This document shows positions 50,467 to 58,844 of a stretch of 64,000 nucleotides of DNA, in pieces. Positions within the stretch are counted from its first letter, which is position 1. The number at the start of each line of letters is the position of its first letter. This stretch comes from Pedobacter namyangjuensis (lineage in GTDB: Bacteria; Bacteroidota; Bacteroidia; Sphingobacteriales; Sphingobacteriaceae), in the NCBI RefSeq assembly GCF_003313325.1, contig NZ_QMHQ01000003.1, forward strand, positions 248,001-312,000, written 5' to 3'. Made by a program: the position numbers and the translations under genes. The notes beneath the pieces are model-generated. The model ran no database searches and was not told where the DNA came from. It saw only the letters and a list, made by a program, of their open reading frames with translations.

Positions 50467-52872
50467 TTATTCATATTTCAAAGCATCAACAGGGTTAGCT
50501 TGAATTGCTTTTTTAACCTGAAAACTTACAGTAACAACTGTTATTATAATTGAAAAAATAAAGGCGAGTACAAAAGGCAGTATAGGGACGTCTATCCGAT
50601 ATGCAAAACCATTTAGCCAATAACCAACAGATATATATATAATTGGCCATGAAACCCCATTTGCCACCAATATCAGCCAAAAATAACTTTTGTTTAACAG
50701 TAGAAAAAGTGTGCAAAGATCGGCACCCAAAACTCTCCGAATTGCAATCTCCTTGGTGCGTTGCCTAGTTAAAAATGCTGCTAGGGCAAATAAACCAATT
50801 AGCGATAAAGAGATAGATAAAAAAGAAAATAGTTTTACCATTTCTTTAAAACGGTTATGAGTTACTAAAACTTTACTCAGATCGTCTTGAAGAAAACTAT
50901 AAGTTAAAGGAAACGCAGGATAGTGTTTTTTCCAGACTTCGTTAATTTCTCCAAGCACTGTCTTTTGTTTTTGTTGATCGAACTTGATGATGTAGTTTAC
51001 CCCTAGGTTTGGATAGCCCGTTGCGTTATTGGTTGACGCCGTGTAGACGGTAGGTTTTATTAATGTCTCAAAACCTGCAACCTGCATATCCTTAATTATG
51101 CCAATTACCTGAGCCGGTAAACTGTCGTTTACGTAAATAAAATTCCCTACCATATTACCCCCATAAGCTTTCTCCAAGCTTTCATTAAGAATAACACTAC
51201 TTAAACTATCTTGTACTCTAGTTGCATCAAAAAGTCTACCCTTAAGCAATTTCACATCCAAGGCCTGTAAGCCTTCAAAATTAACCAGAACCGTATTTAT
51301 TTCTTTTGATTCATTTTTATATTTATACTTCCCTGTTAATTTGTGATCTAGGCTAATCATTCCATCATTACTTCCGACGTATTGTACTCCGTCGATATTT
51401 TTGAACTGATTAGCTACTTTTTTGTCAAATGACGCTTTTATATGAATTACTGCTTTAGCGCCAAAACCAGGATCTTTATTTTCCATATAATCCATTTGTT
51501 TAGAAATAACCCAAATTCCTATAAAAAAGCCGACTGCAATTACAAATTGGATTCCAACCAATAAAGTTCGTAGTGTTTTTCCTTTATGACTATGCCCGAA
51601 ATTACCTTTTAGCACATTTTGAGGAAGATAAGCGGAAAGAAAAAATGCCGGATAAATACCAGCCATTAAGGTAACTAGCAAAAGCAAGCTAGCGAGTTGG
51701 CTCAAAATCACAATACTCTTTTGATCGATACCGAATGACAAATTGAGATTAAAGACTTGATTTAAATAAGGCAGAAAACCCTCTATTAAAATAACGCTTA
51801 ATAACATTGCGATTAAACATTGCATAGCAGTTTCAATTAAAAACTGAATTATAAGTGATATTCTCTGCGCCCCAATTACTTTTTTAATTCCTACTTCTTT
51901 AGCACGCGATACGGCCTGAGCAGTAAACATATTAATAAAATTGATTATTGAAATAAGCAGTAGTAATGCAGACAATAGAACAACTGGTTTAATCAAGTCT
52001 AACCAACTTTTGCCAGCTAAAGGTTTTTGGTGAATTTGTTGTATAGGTACCAATCTGGCCGAGGGTTTCAGGCCGTTTTTCAAATAATCGGCAACAGCTT
52101 GTTTCTGTCGTTTAAATAGCGCCAATTTAAAATCGTAATAAACACTTTGCACATTCTTATTTAACAACTCGGCTGACTGTTGCCCTTTCACTTTAACAAA
52201 AATGTTGGTAAAAAAATAAAATTGGTCGTTTCGTGGATAGGTTTTAAGATTTCTTTTAACCAATTTAAATTCTACGTTGCTCGGTGTTTCGGGTTCCTTA
52301 ATTACTCCTGTAACCAAATAAGTTTCGGGCTCGGTCCAGTTTTGTTCATTTATGTTTATGGTTTTGCCAACTGGATTAATTTTGCCAAAATAACGTAGCG
52401 CAGTGCTTTCTTTAAGTACAATATTCCCGGGTTCTTTTAACGCAGTTTCTGGCGTACCATAAATAAATTCGAAAGGAAACACATTGAAAAACCCATCATT
52501 TGTGCTTATAATTCCATCTTGTAAAAATGGAACGTTATGTTTTAAAAGAATAGATTGTGGCTTATAATCATTGATATAGGTTGCATCCTCTAGTTGAGGT
52601 ATTTCACTTTTGATAATATCAGCTATTCGCACATCAGCCCTATCCATCCACTCTTCCTTACCTTCTTTAATGGCCCAAAAATCCTGCTCTTGAACCTGAT
52701 ATACACTTTCCAATTGCGGATTCCAATGATCATAACTCCGCTCGTGGTTTACATATAGCAGTACGAAAATGAAACCTGCCAAACCCAAAGCAAGCCCCAA
52801 TACGTTAACAAATGTATAACCTTTGTTTTTCCAAAGGTTTCGCCAAGCGATTTTTAGGTTTAGTTTGAACAT
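50467..52872 (-). CDS. FtsX/MacB-type ABC permease 2
   Basis: An 801-residue two-FtsX-domain permease starting MFKLNLKIAWRNLWKNKGYT. TM1 at about 21-42 (VLGLALGLAGFIFVLLYV), first periplasmic domain with the SYDHWNPQL-type segment, first coupling helix AQAVSRAKEVGIKKVIGAQR, second coupling helix TRQRTKEIAIRRVLGADLCT. The C-terminus is NPVDALKYE, as in permease 3. Protein-level likeness and a nearly identical leader pair it with permease 3 as a recent duplication. Same strand and short gaps put it in one message with its neighbours. Confidence 0.92.
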   Translation of the reverse strand: MFKLNLKIAWRNLWKNKGYTFVNVLGLALGLAGFIFVLLYVNHERSYDHWNPQLESVYQVQEQDFWAIKEGKEEWMDRADVRIADIIKSEIPQLEDATYINDYKPQSILLKHNVPFLQDGIISTNDGFFNVFPFEFIYGTPETALKEPGNIVLKESTALRYFGKINPVGKTININEQNWTEPETYLVTGVIKEPETPSNVEFKLVKRNLKTYPRNDQFYFFTNIFVKVKGQQSAELLNKNVQSVYYDFKLALFKRQKQAVADYLKNGLKPSARLVPIQQIHQKPLAGKSWLDLIKPVVLLSALLLLISIINFINMFTAQAVSRAKEVGIKKVIGAQRISLIIQFLIETAMQCLIAMLLSVILIEGFLPYLNQVFNLNLSFGIDQKSIVILSQLASLLLLVTLMAGIYPAFFLSAYLPQNVLKGNFGHSHKGKTLRTLLVGIQFVIAVGFFIGIWVISKQMDYMENKDPGFGAKAVIHIKASFDKKVANQFKNIDGVQYVGSNDGMISLDHKLTGKYKYKNESKEINTVLVNFEGLQALDVKLLKGRLFDATRVQDSLSSVILNESLEKAYGGNMVGNFIYVNDSLPAQVIGIIKDMQVAGFETLIKPTVYTASTNNATGYPNLGVNYIIKFDQQKQKTVLGEINEVWKKHYPAFPLTYSFLQDDLSKVLVTHNRFKEMVKLFSFLSISLSLIGLFALAAFLTRQRTKEIAIRRVLGADLCTLFLLLNKSYFWLILVANGVSWPIIYISVGYWLNGFAYRIDVPILPFVLAFIFSIIITVVTVSFQVKKAIQANPVDALKYE

Positions 52873-52957
52873 TTTTGCTAGTGGTTAGTAATTAGCTAGA
52901 AGTATTTAGATTAAGTCCAGTCTTTATTCCTTGCTCCTTTATCTTTGATCTTTAAGC
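52873..52957 (-). repeat. Spacer A duplicate, 5' leader of permease 2
   Basis: 85 bp, about 80 of 86 positions identical to 50381-50466, with one 1-bp indel. Contains the same pentad of words ending in TTTAAGC. Confidence 0.65.
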
Positions 52958-55369
52958 TTATTCATATTTCAAAGCATCAACAGGGTTATTAACCGCAGCT
53001 TTTCGAGCTTGTAGACTTACGGTAAATACAGCGATAACGACAGAAACAACGGTAGCAATTAAAAATGGCCAAAAGGGCATATCGATTCTATATGCAAATC
53101 CTTCTAACCATGATCTGGTAAGGATGAATGCTATTGGCCAACTAATTAAATTTGCTGCAACTACCAAAACCAAGAAAGAACGGATTAGCATATTTATAAT
53201 CTGAAAATCTGAAGCGCCCAAAATTTTTCTGATGGCAATTTCTTTCGTTCTTCGCTTTGCCATAAAGGTTGATAAAGCAAATAACCCCAAGAGCGAAAGC
53301 GCAATGGAAATAACACTAAAAAGACCAATAATCTGCATTTGTTTGCGGGTTGCTTCCATCGATTTTTGAAACGCATCCTCTACTGAAGTGTAAATCATTG
53401 GAAAATTAGGGTAGGTTCTTTTCCACTCAGCTTCTACGGCCTTTAGAGCGGATGTATAATTATCACTTTCAAATCTAATTAACATGTTATTTGTACTAGA
53501 CATCCCTCCTAAATGAGTTACCCTATAAACCGTTGGCAAAACCGCTTTGTCGAAACCTTCGTTGTTATAGTCTTTAATAATACCTACAATTTGAAAGATA
53601 TTTTTACCCTGATTAAATTTTTCACCAACTAAATTTTTACCCAGCAACTTAGCAGCTGTTTCGTTTAACACCGCTGTATTAACAGTATCCTGTTTATATT
53701 CTGGAGAAAAAATCCTGCCCTTTAAAACCTGCACACCTAAAGCAGGTAAGGCATCCATTGTTACCGTAACTGTGTTAACCTCAACATCATTGTTTTTATA
53801 GGTAATTTCTCCAGGAACATTAAATGAATTGCCCATAACCTGTGTGGTAGTAGCCACATATTTTACCCCCGTTATCTTTTTTATTCGCTCTACAAGCGGA
53901 TCGCCTACATTATAATTCGCAGAGATATTAAGTAATCTATCTCTATTAAAGCCCAAATCCTTATTAGCAACATAACTAGTTTGCTTGTACATTACACCAA
54001 TTCCAATTATAAAAGTTACTGCAATTATAAATTGAATTACAACTAATCCGTTTCGCAAAGCGATGCCCTTGAACCCGGTTTCGTAATTACCTTTCAAAAC
54101 CTTAACAGGATTATATTTCGATAATATTAATGCAGGATAAAATCCTGCCAAGAGGCTGACCAAAGCAAACACACCAAATAATTGTAGAACCAAACTTGGC
54201 AATTGTTCGCTATGCCAAAAAGTTAACTGAACATCGAAGTGGTTATTAAATGTTGGCAAAAGAACCTCTACCAAAATAACACAGATAAATAGTGCTGCCA
54301 AAGTTTGTAAAACAGCTTCTATCAAAAACTGAATTATCAATTGTTTTTTATAAGCGCCTAATACTTTTTTAACACCTACCTCTTTAGCTCTTTGTACAGA
54401 TTGTGCCGTTGCCAAATTAACAAAGTTGATGATAGAAACTAATAATAGAAAAACAGACAGCGCAACGATAGGCTTAATTTTGTCCATCCAATTTTTATCG
54501 AATGAAGGCGTAGCGTAAGCATCTTTTAGCGGAATGATTTTTAAACCAGGTCTTTTACCATTTTTATAATAATCATCGAAGGTGATCTTTCGCTTTGCAA
54601 AAGATGATTTTTTATAATCTACATAAACCTTTTGCAAGGTTTTGTTCATTTGCAAGGTATCTAATTGCTCATTTGCTAAAGCATAAATCTCACAATGATT
54701 AGAACTGTTGATGTGGTCTGGATCTTTCTCTCTATCTCCAGTATGTGTAATGGCAGTAAACTTTACGCTTTCGGGCGTTTTTGGATCTGCTACAACGCCT
54801 GTAACTGTCATCATTGTTCCAGGATCATCCCTCCACATTATAATATTTAAGCGTTTGCCTAAAACTTTATCGGTACCAAAAATTTTAAGCGCCAAACTTT
54901 CCTTTAACACTATGGTGTTGGGTTTACTAATCGCCGTTAATCTATCGCCTTGAATAAATTGATAAGGAAAAACCTTAAAAAATAGCGAATCGGCATCTCT
55001 AACATCTTCTACAATTACTGGGTTTGCATTATCTGGCTTAACAGAAAAACCATCGCCCCAACCCTGCCCAAGTTTAGTTACGTATTTAAATTGCGGAATT
55101 TTATCAGTTACCAAAGCACCAATTCTTGATTCGTTTGCTTCCATCCAATGTTGTCTATTGTCTGGTGTAGCATAATCATGGTATTCTCTTAACTGGTACA
55201 CATTCTTTAACTCCTGGCTCCATTTATCGTAACTAGTTTCGTGATTTACAAACAACAGCAATAGCACAAAAGCGGTTAAACCAAGTGCTAGTCCGCCAAT
55301 ATTTATAGCCGCATAAACTTTATTTTTAAATAAATTACGCAGAGCGATTTTTAGGTTAAGTTTGAACAT
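52958..55369 (-). CDS. FtsX/MacB-type ABC permease 3
   Basis: An 803-residue permease starting MFKLNLKIALRNLFKNKVYA. Same architecture as permease 2: TM1, periplasmic domain 1 (SYDKWSQELKNVYQL), FtsX block 1 with AQSVQRAKEVGVKKVLGAYK, TM5, periplasmic domain 2, FtsX block 2 with MAKRRTKEIAIRKILGASDF, C-terminus NPVDALKYE. It is immediately downstream of the ATPase gene (50-bp gap), the usual order for an ATPase/permease pair, so it is the best candidate for the cognate partner. The gap contains words like TGAGAAATGAGATGTGAGAT. Confidence 0.92.
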   Translation of the reverse strand: MFKLNLKIALRNLFKNKVYAAINIGGLALGLTAFVLLLLFVNHETSYDKWSQELKNVYQLREYHDYATPDNRQHWMEANESRIGALVTDKIPQFKYVTKLGQGWGDGFSVKPDNANPVIVEDVRDADSLFFKVFPYQFIQGDRLTAISKPNTIVLKESLALKIFGTDKVLGKRLNIIMWRDDPGTMMTVTGVVADPKTPESVKFTAITHTGDREKDPDHINSSNHCEIYALANEQLDTLQMNKTLQKVYVDYKKSSFAKRKITFDDYYKNGKRPGLKIIPLKDAYATPSFDKNWMDKIKPIVALSVFLLLVSIINFVNLATAQSVQRAKEVGVKKVLGAYKKQLIIQFLIEAVLQTLAALFICVILVEVLLPTFNNHFDVQLTFWHSEQLPSLVLQLFGVFALVSLLAGFYPALILSKYNPVKVLKGNYETGFKGIALRNGLVVIQFIIAVTFIIGIGVMYKQTSYVANKDLGFNRDRLLNISANYNVGDPLVERIKKITGVKYVATTTQVMGNSFNVPGEITYKNNDVEVNTVTVTMDALPALGVQVLKGRIFSPEYKQDTVNTAVLNETAAKLLGKNLVGEKFNQGKNIFQIVGIIKDYNNEGFDKAVLPTVYRVTHLGGMSSTNNMLIRFESDNYTSALKAVEAEWKRTYPNFPMIYTSVEDAFQKSMEATRKQMQIIGLFSVISIALSLLGLFALSTFMAKRRTKEIAIRKILGASDFQIINMLIRSFLVLVVAANLISWPIAFILTRSWLEGFAYRIDMPFWPFLIATVVSVVIAVFTVSLQARKAAVNNPVDALKYE

Positions 55370-55419
55370 GCTTTTAGATTTGAGAAATGAGATGTGAGAT
55401 TTGAGACACAGTACAACAA

Positions 55420-56106
55420 TTAAAGACCGTTAACCGAAATATCCTCTTTTATTACTCCGTCTTCTATAGTTAAAATGCGACTTCCGTATTGTGCGTTTTT
55501 TTCTGAGTGGGTAACTTGTATAATGGTAATTCCATCCTCTTCATTTAGCTTTTTAAATAATTCCATTATTTGTTCTGCTTGTGCAGATTGTAAATTGCCA
55601 GTAGGTTCATCAGCCAGAATGATTGATGGCTGTGCCACTAATGCTCTTGCAATGCCCACCAACTGTTGCTGTCCGCCTGAAAGCTGATTTGGAAACAAAT
55701 CTTTTTTAGCCACCATATTAAAGCGATCCAAAACATCCGCTATGCGACTTTTACGCTCCGATCCCGGTATTTTTTTGTACAACAGTGGTGCTTCTATATT
55801 TTCGGCAACTGTCATTTCATCAATCAAATGATAAGCCTGAAATACGAAACCGATGTGGTTACGGTAAAGTTCTATTCTTTGGCGTTCTTTTAAAGCGGTT
55901 ACATCTTCGCCCATAAAATTATACTCTCCATAAGTGGGTTCTTCCAGCATACCTAAAATATTCAGCAAAGTTGATTTTCCCGCTCCCGATGGACCCATGA
56001 TTGAAACAAATTCTCCTTGCTTAATTTCGGTACTTACATGACGTAAAATGTAGCTTTTAACACCCTTATTGGCGTAGTATTTTTCTATGTTTTGTAGTTT
56101 TATCAT
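55420..56106 (-). CDS. MacB/LolD-type ABC ATP-binding subunit with altered D-loop
   Basis: A 228-residue ATPase: Walker A GPSGAGKST (38-46), Q-loop VFQAYHLIDEMTVAEN, signature LSGGQQQ (142-148), Walker B IILADEPTGN (162-171) and H-loop His200 in QVTHSEK. The D-loop, normally NLD, reads NLQSAQ here. The family powers mechanotransmission-type FtsX permeases (MacB, LolCDE, BceAB, FtsEX), which do not move substrate through the membrane but transmit force to the periplasm. It is the only ATPase in an array of seven permeases, set between permeases 4 and 3. Confidence 0.94.
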   Translation of the reverse strand: MIKLQNIEKYYANKGVKSYILRHVSTEIKQGEFVSIMGPSGAGKSTLLNILGMLEEPTYGEYNFMGEDVTALKERQRIELYRNHIGFVFQAYHLIDEMTVAENIEAPLLYKKIPGSERKSRIADVLDRFNMVAKKDLFPNQLSGGQQQLVGIARALVAQPSIILADEPTGNLQSAQAEQIMELFKKLNEEDGITIIQVTHSEKNAQYGSRILTIEDGVIKEDISVNGL

Positions 56107-56196
56107 TATCGATTATTTAGTAGTTAGTACAAAGTATTTAGATAAATAACCAGCCGTTACTCTTTGCTCCTTTATCTTTATCTAACTCTTCAACCG

Positions 56197-58587
56197 TTAT
56201 TCGTATTTCAAGGCATCAATGGTATTAGCTCTAGCCGCTTTGTAACTTCTTAAAGTAACGGTTATTAGTGTTATTATAATAGAAATAAACATGGCGATTA
56301 AAAACGGCCAAACACTTAATTCTATCCTATATTGAAAGCCAGTAAGCCATTTCGAAATTAGAATGTAAGCTACCGGCCATGCAACAACGTTTGCAATTAA
56401 TACCATCCACATAAAGGAACTGTTAAGCATTTTAACCAACTCGAAATTTGAAGCACCTAAAACTTTCCTGATAGCTATTTCTTTGGTTCGCTGTGTAGCC
56501 ACAAATGATATCAACCCGAATAAGCCTATAAATGAGATGAAAATTACTACACCTGCAAAAACTTTAAAGAGTGCCCCCATAATGCGTTCTGTTTCGTAGT
56601 AGCCCTGTAAGCTTTCGTCGAAAAATCGGTTTTCGTAAACGTAATCCGGAAATGATGCATTAAAGGCGCCTTCTACGTCTTTTAACGTAGCAGCCATTTC
56701 TTTTTTGTCAAGTTTAAGAGCAACTCTAGTGTTATTTGTTTTACGTGAAAATATAGCGATTGGCGCAATTGCTTCATGTAAAGAATAGTTATTGAAATCC
56801 TTTACAACACCAACAATCGGACCCGAAGCTCCCCAAATCCTCATTATTTTGCCTATTGCCTCTTCCGGATTTTTAACATTCAGTTTTTTTAGCAAAGTTT
56901 CGTTTACTACAAACTCTTTAGTTGTATCACTTTTACTTAAGGCCTTACCGGCAATAAGTGTTAAACCAAAAGTTTTAAAATAGGCATCATCTGCAGTTTT
57001 AACATTAACCTGAAAATCGGCACTTTTAGAACTGTTATAGGTAAAACTGGTTTCGTTGTTATTGCCCGAAGAAGGTGCACCACCATTAAAACTTACACTC
57101 TTTACACCATCAATGGCTAATAATCTTTCTTTAAAACCATTATGTTTTAACAAACTTGCACTGTCCGCTGGCAAACCTATCATAGCTATTGCATCCGTAT
57201 CAAAACCTAGGGATTTATCACGAATAAAACTCATTTGTTTCATTACAACTAAGGTGCTCACTATAAGAATGGCAGTAATTGCAAACTGTACCACAACTAA
57301 TGTTTTGCGCAAACCTACACCTCCAGCATTTGCTGCAACTTTATTTTTAATCGCCAATGCCGGACTAAAACCAGACATGATTAATGCTGGATATAAACCT
57401 GCTAGAAAGCTCACCAAAACTAATAGACCGAAAAGGAACACAAAAATAATTGGATGCCCGAACAGACTAAAAGAAACATCGCCACCAAAAAGATTTTCCA
57501 TTTTGGGCAGAGTTAACTCTGCAAATACACATGCCAACAAAAGGGAAATTATTGTAATCAAAGCTGTTTCGCTTAAAAACTGCCAAATTAATTGCTTACG
57601 TCTGCTACCCATTACTTTGCGTACACCTACCTCTTTACTTCTGCTAATTGCCTGTGCAGTAGCCAAATTTATAAAGTTTATGCAGGCGGTTAGCAACAAA
57701 AAGAGCCCGATAATAGCTAAACCAATAATTTGTTTGTAAGGCGTAATTTGATTTGAAAAATTGCCGTAATCTTCATTATGGTGAATATCGTTTAGAGGCT
57801 GAAAATGATGATTTTCCTTTCCAGGACCTTTTTCTACATAGTATTTTCTAATAAACTGTTGCAATGGCTTGTCTAAATCTGCCGATGTAACTCCTTTTTT
57901 TAGTAACACGAAGCATTCTGAACTAGACGATACCGAGCCCCAACTTTTCATATTTCTGCTGCTATAACTAGCATAGCTAAAAATAATTCCAAGCGGGAAG
58001 CTACTATTTTGAGGATTATCTTTTATAACACCTGTTACTTTAAAATCTTTCTCCGCATCAAAATTAATGCTATTACCTATTGCATTACGCCAATCGCCAA
58101 AGTACTTTTTGGCCATCTTTTCTGATAGAACAACCGTATTGGGGCTTGACAATGATTGGATTGGATTACCAGACAACCAACTGTAATTGAAAATTTCGAA
58201 AAATGATGGTTCGGCATAGTAAATATCCTCAGAATTTTTAACTTCTGCTTTGCCCGCCTGTGCTTTAACTTTAACAATTCCTCCACTTTGTTGGATAGCG
58301 GATACCTTTTCGAATTGAGAAAAATCGTTCCGCATTGCGGGTGCCAATGGAAGCGGTACGCCCGATGACTTAAATTGGTTACCATCTGCATACTCCCATG
58401 ACGAAACTACGCGGTAAATCCTATCATCGTTCGCGTAATCTTTATCAAAACTTAATTGATAACGCACAAATATAAAAATGAGAATACAACTAGCTAATCC
58501 AACTGAAAGGCCAAAAATATTTATGGCGGTATACCCTTTATATTTCCAAAGGTTACGCAAGGCGATTTTTAGATTGAGTTTAAACAT
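56197..58587 (-). CDS. FtsX/MacB-type ABC permease 4
   Basis: A 796-residue permease starting MFKLNLKIALRNLWKYKGYT. TM1 FGLSVGLASCILIFIFV, periplasmic domain 1, FtsX block 1 with AQAISRSKEVGVRKVMGSRR and LAGLYPALIMSGFSPALAIK, TM5 RKTLVVVQFAITAILIVST, periplasmic domain 2, FtsX block 2 with ATQRTKEIAIRKVLGASNFE, C-terminus NTIDALKYE. Closest to permease 5. It starts a transcription unit that includes the ATPase, after a 257-bp gap with phased half-sites (58745-58781). Confidence 0.92.
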   Translation of the reverse strand: MFKLNLKIALRNLWKYKGYTAINIFGLSVGLASCILIFIFVRYQLSFDKDYANDDRIYRVVSSWEYADGNQFKSSGVPLPLAPAMRNDFSQFEKVSAIQQSGGIVKVKAQAGKAEVKNSEDIYYAEPSFFEIFNYSWLSGNPIQSLSSPNTVVLSEKMAKKYFGDWRNAIGNSINFDAEKDFKVTGVIKDNPQNSSFPLGIIFSYASYSSRNMKSWGSVSSSSECFVLLKKGVTSADLDKPLQQFIRKYYVEKGPGKENHHFQPLNDIHHNEDYGNFSNQITPYKQIIGLAIIGLFLLLTACINFINLATAQAISRSKEVGVRKVMGSRRKQLIWQFLSETALITIISLLLACVFAELTLPKMENLFGGDVSFSLFGHPIIFVFLFGLLVLVSFLAGLYPALIMSGFSPALAIKNKVAANAGGVGLRKTLVVVQFAITAILIVSTLVVMKQMSFIRDKSLGFDTDAIAMIGLPADSASLLKHNGFKERLLAIDGVKSVSFNGGAPSSGNNNETSFTYNSSKSADFQVNVKTADDAYFKTFGLTLIAGKALSKSDTTKEFVVNETLLKKLNVKNPEEAIGKIMRIWGASGPIVGVVKDFNNYSLHEAIAPIAIFSRKTNNTRVALKLDKKEMAATLKDVEGAFNASFPDYVYENRFFDESLQGYYETERIMGALFKVFAGVVIFISFIGLFGLISFVATQRTKEIAIRKVLGASNFELVKMLNSSFMWMVLIANVVAWPVAYILISKWLTGFQYRIELSVWPFLIAMFISIIITLITVTLRSYKAARANTIDALKYE

Positions 58588-58844
58588 TTTTTGGAGTTTT
58601 AAGTATTAGGTTCTAAGTAATAAGTTAACGAGTAGTACTTAAAAACCTCATTATTATTTCAGTTGTGCCAATATTATACCATATTAACATAAACAATAAA
58701 ATAACTGATTATCAATAGATTAAACACATAAGCAAACAAATAGATGTTCATTATCGAACATTTTATGTTCGCAATCGAACGGGATTTTTTTAGATTAATT
58801 TACGTTCTCAGCAACTTAAAAACCTATCACATAAAACGTGTCAC
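58588..58844 (-). promoter_or_regulatory. Long gap inside the array, probable promoter region of permease 4
   Basis: 257 bp, three times longer than other gaps in the array. It has a word-repeat segment near 58600-58650 and the half-site array at 58745-58781. A GTGCCAA motif (58666-58672) suggestive of a sigma-54 -24 element has no matching -12 GC and was rejected. Confidence 0.5.
58745..58781. promoter_or_regulatory. Four phased TGTTC/GAACA half-sites
   Basis: TGTTC (58745-58749), GAACA (58756-58760), TGTTC (58766-58770), GAAC (58777-58780): alternating orientation with centres 10-11 bp apart, so all on one face of the helix. The middle pair forms CGAACAT / ATGTTCG, a perfect 7-bp inverted repeat with a 3-bp spacer. 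158-194 bp upstream of the permease 4 start. Confidence 0.5.

Noticed and set aside
58666..58672. GTGCCAA, resembling the -24 element of a sigma-54 promoter on the minus strand
   Set aside because: No GC at the required -12 spacing, and no sigma-54 activator gene in the window.
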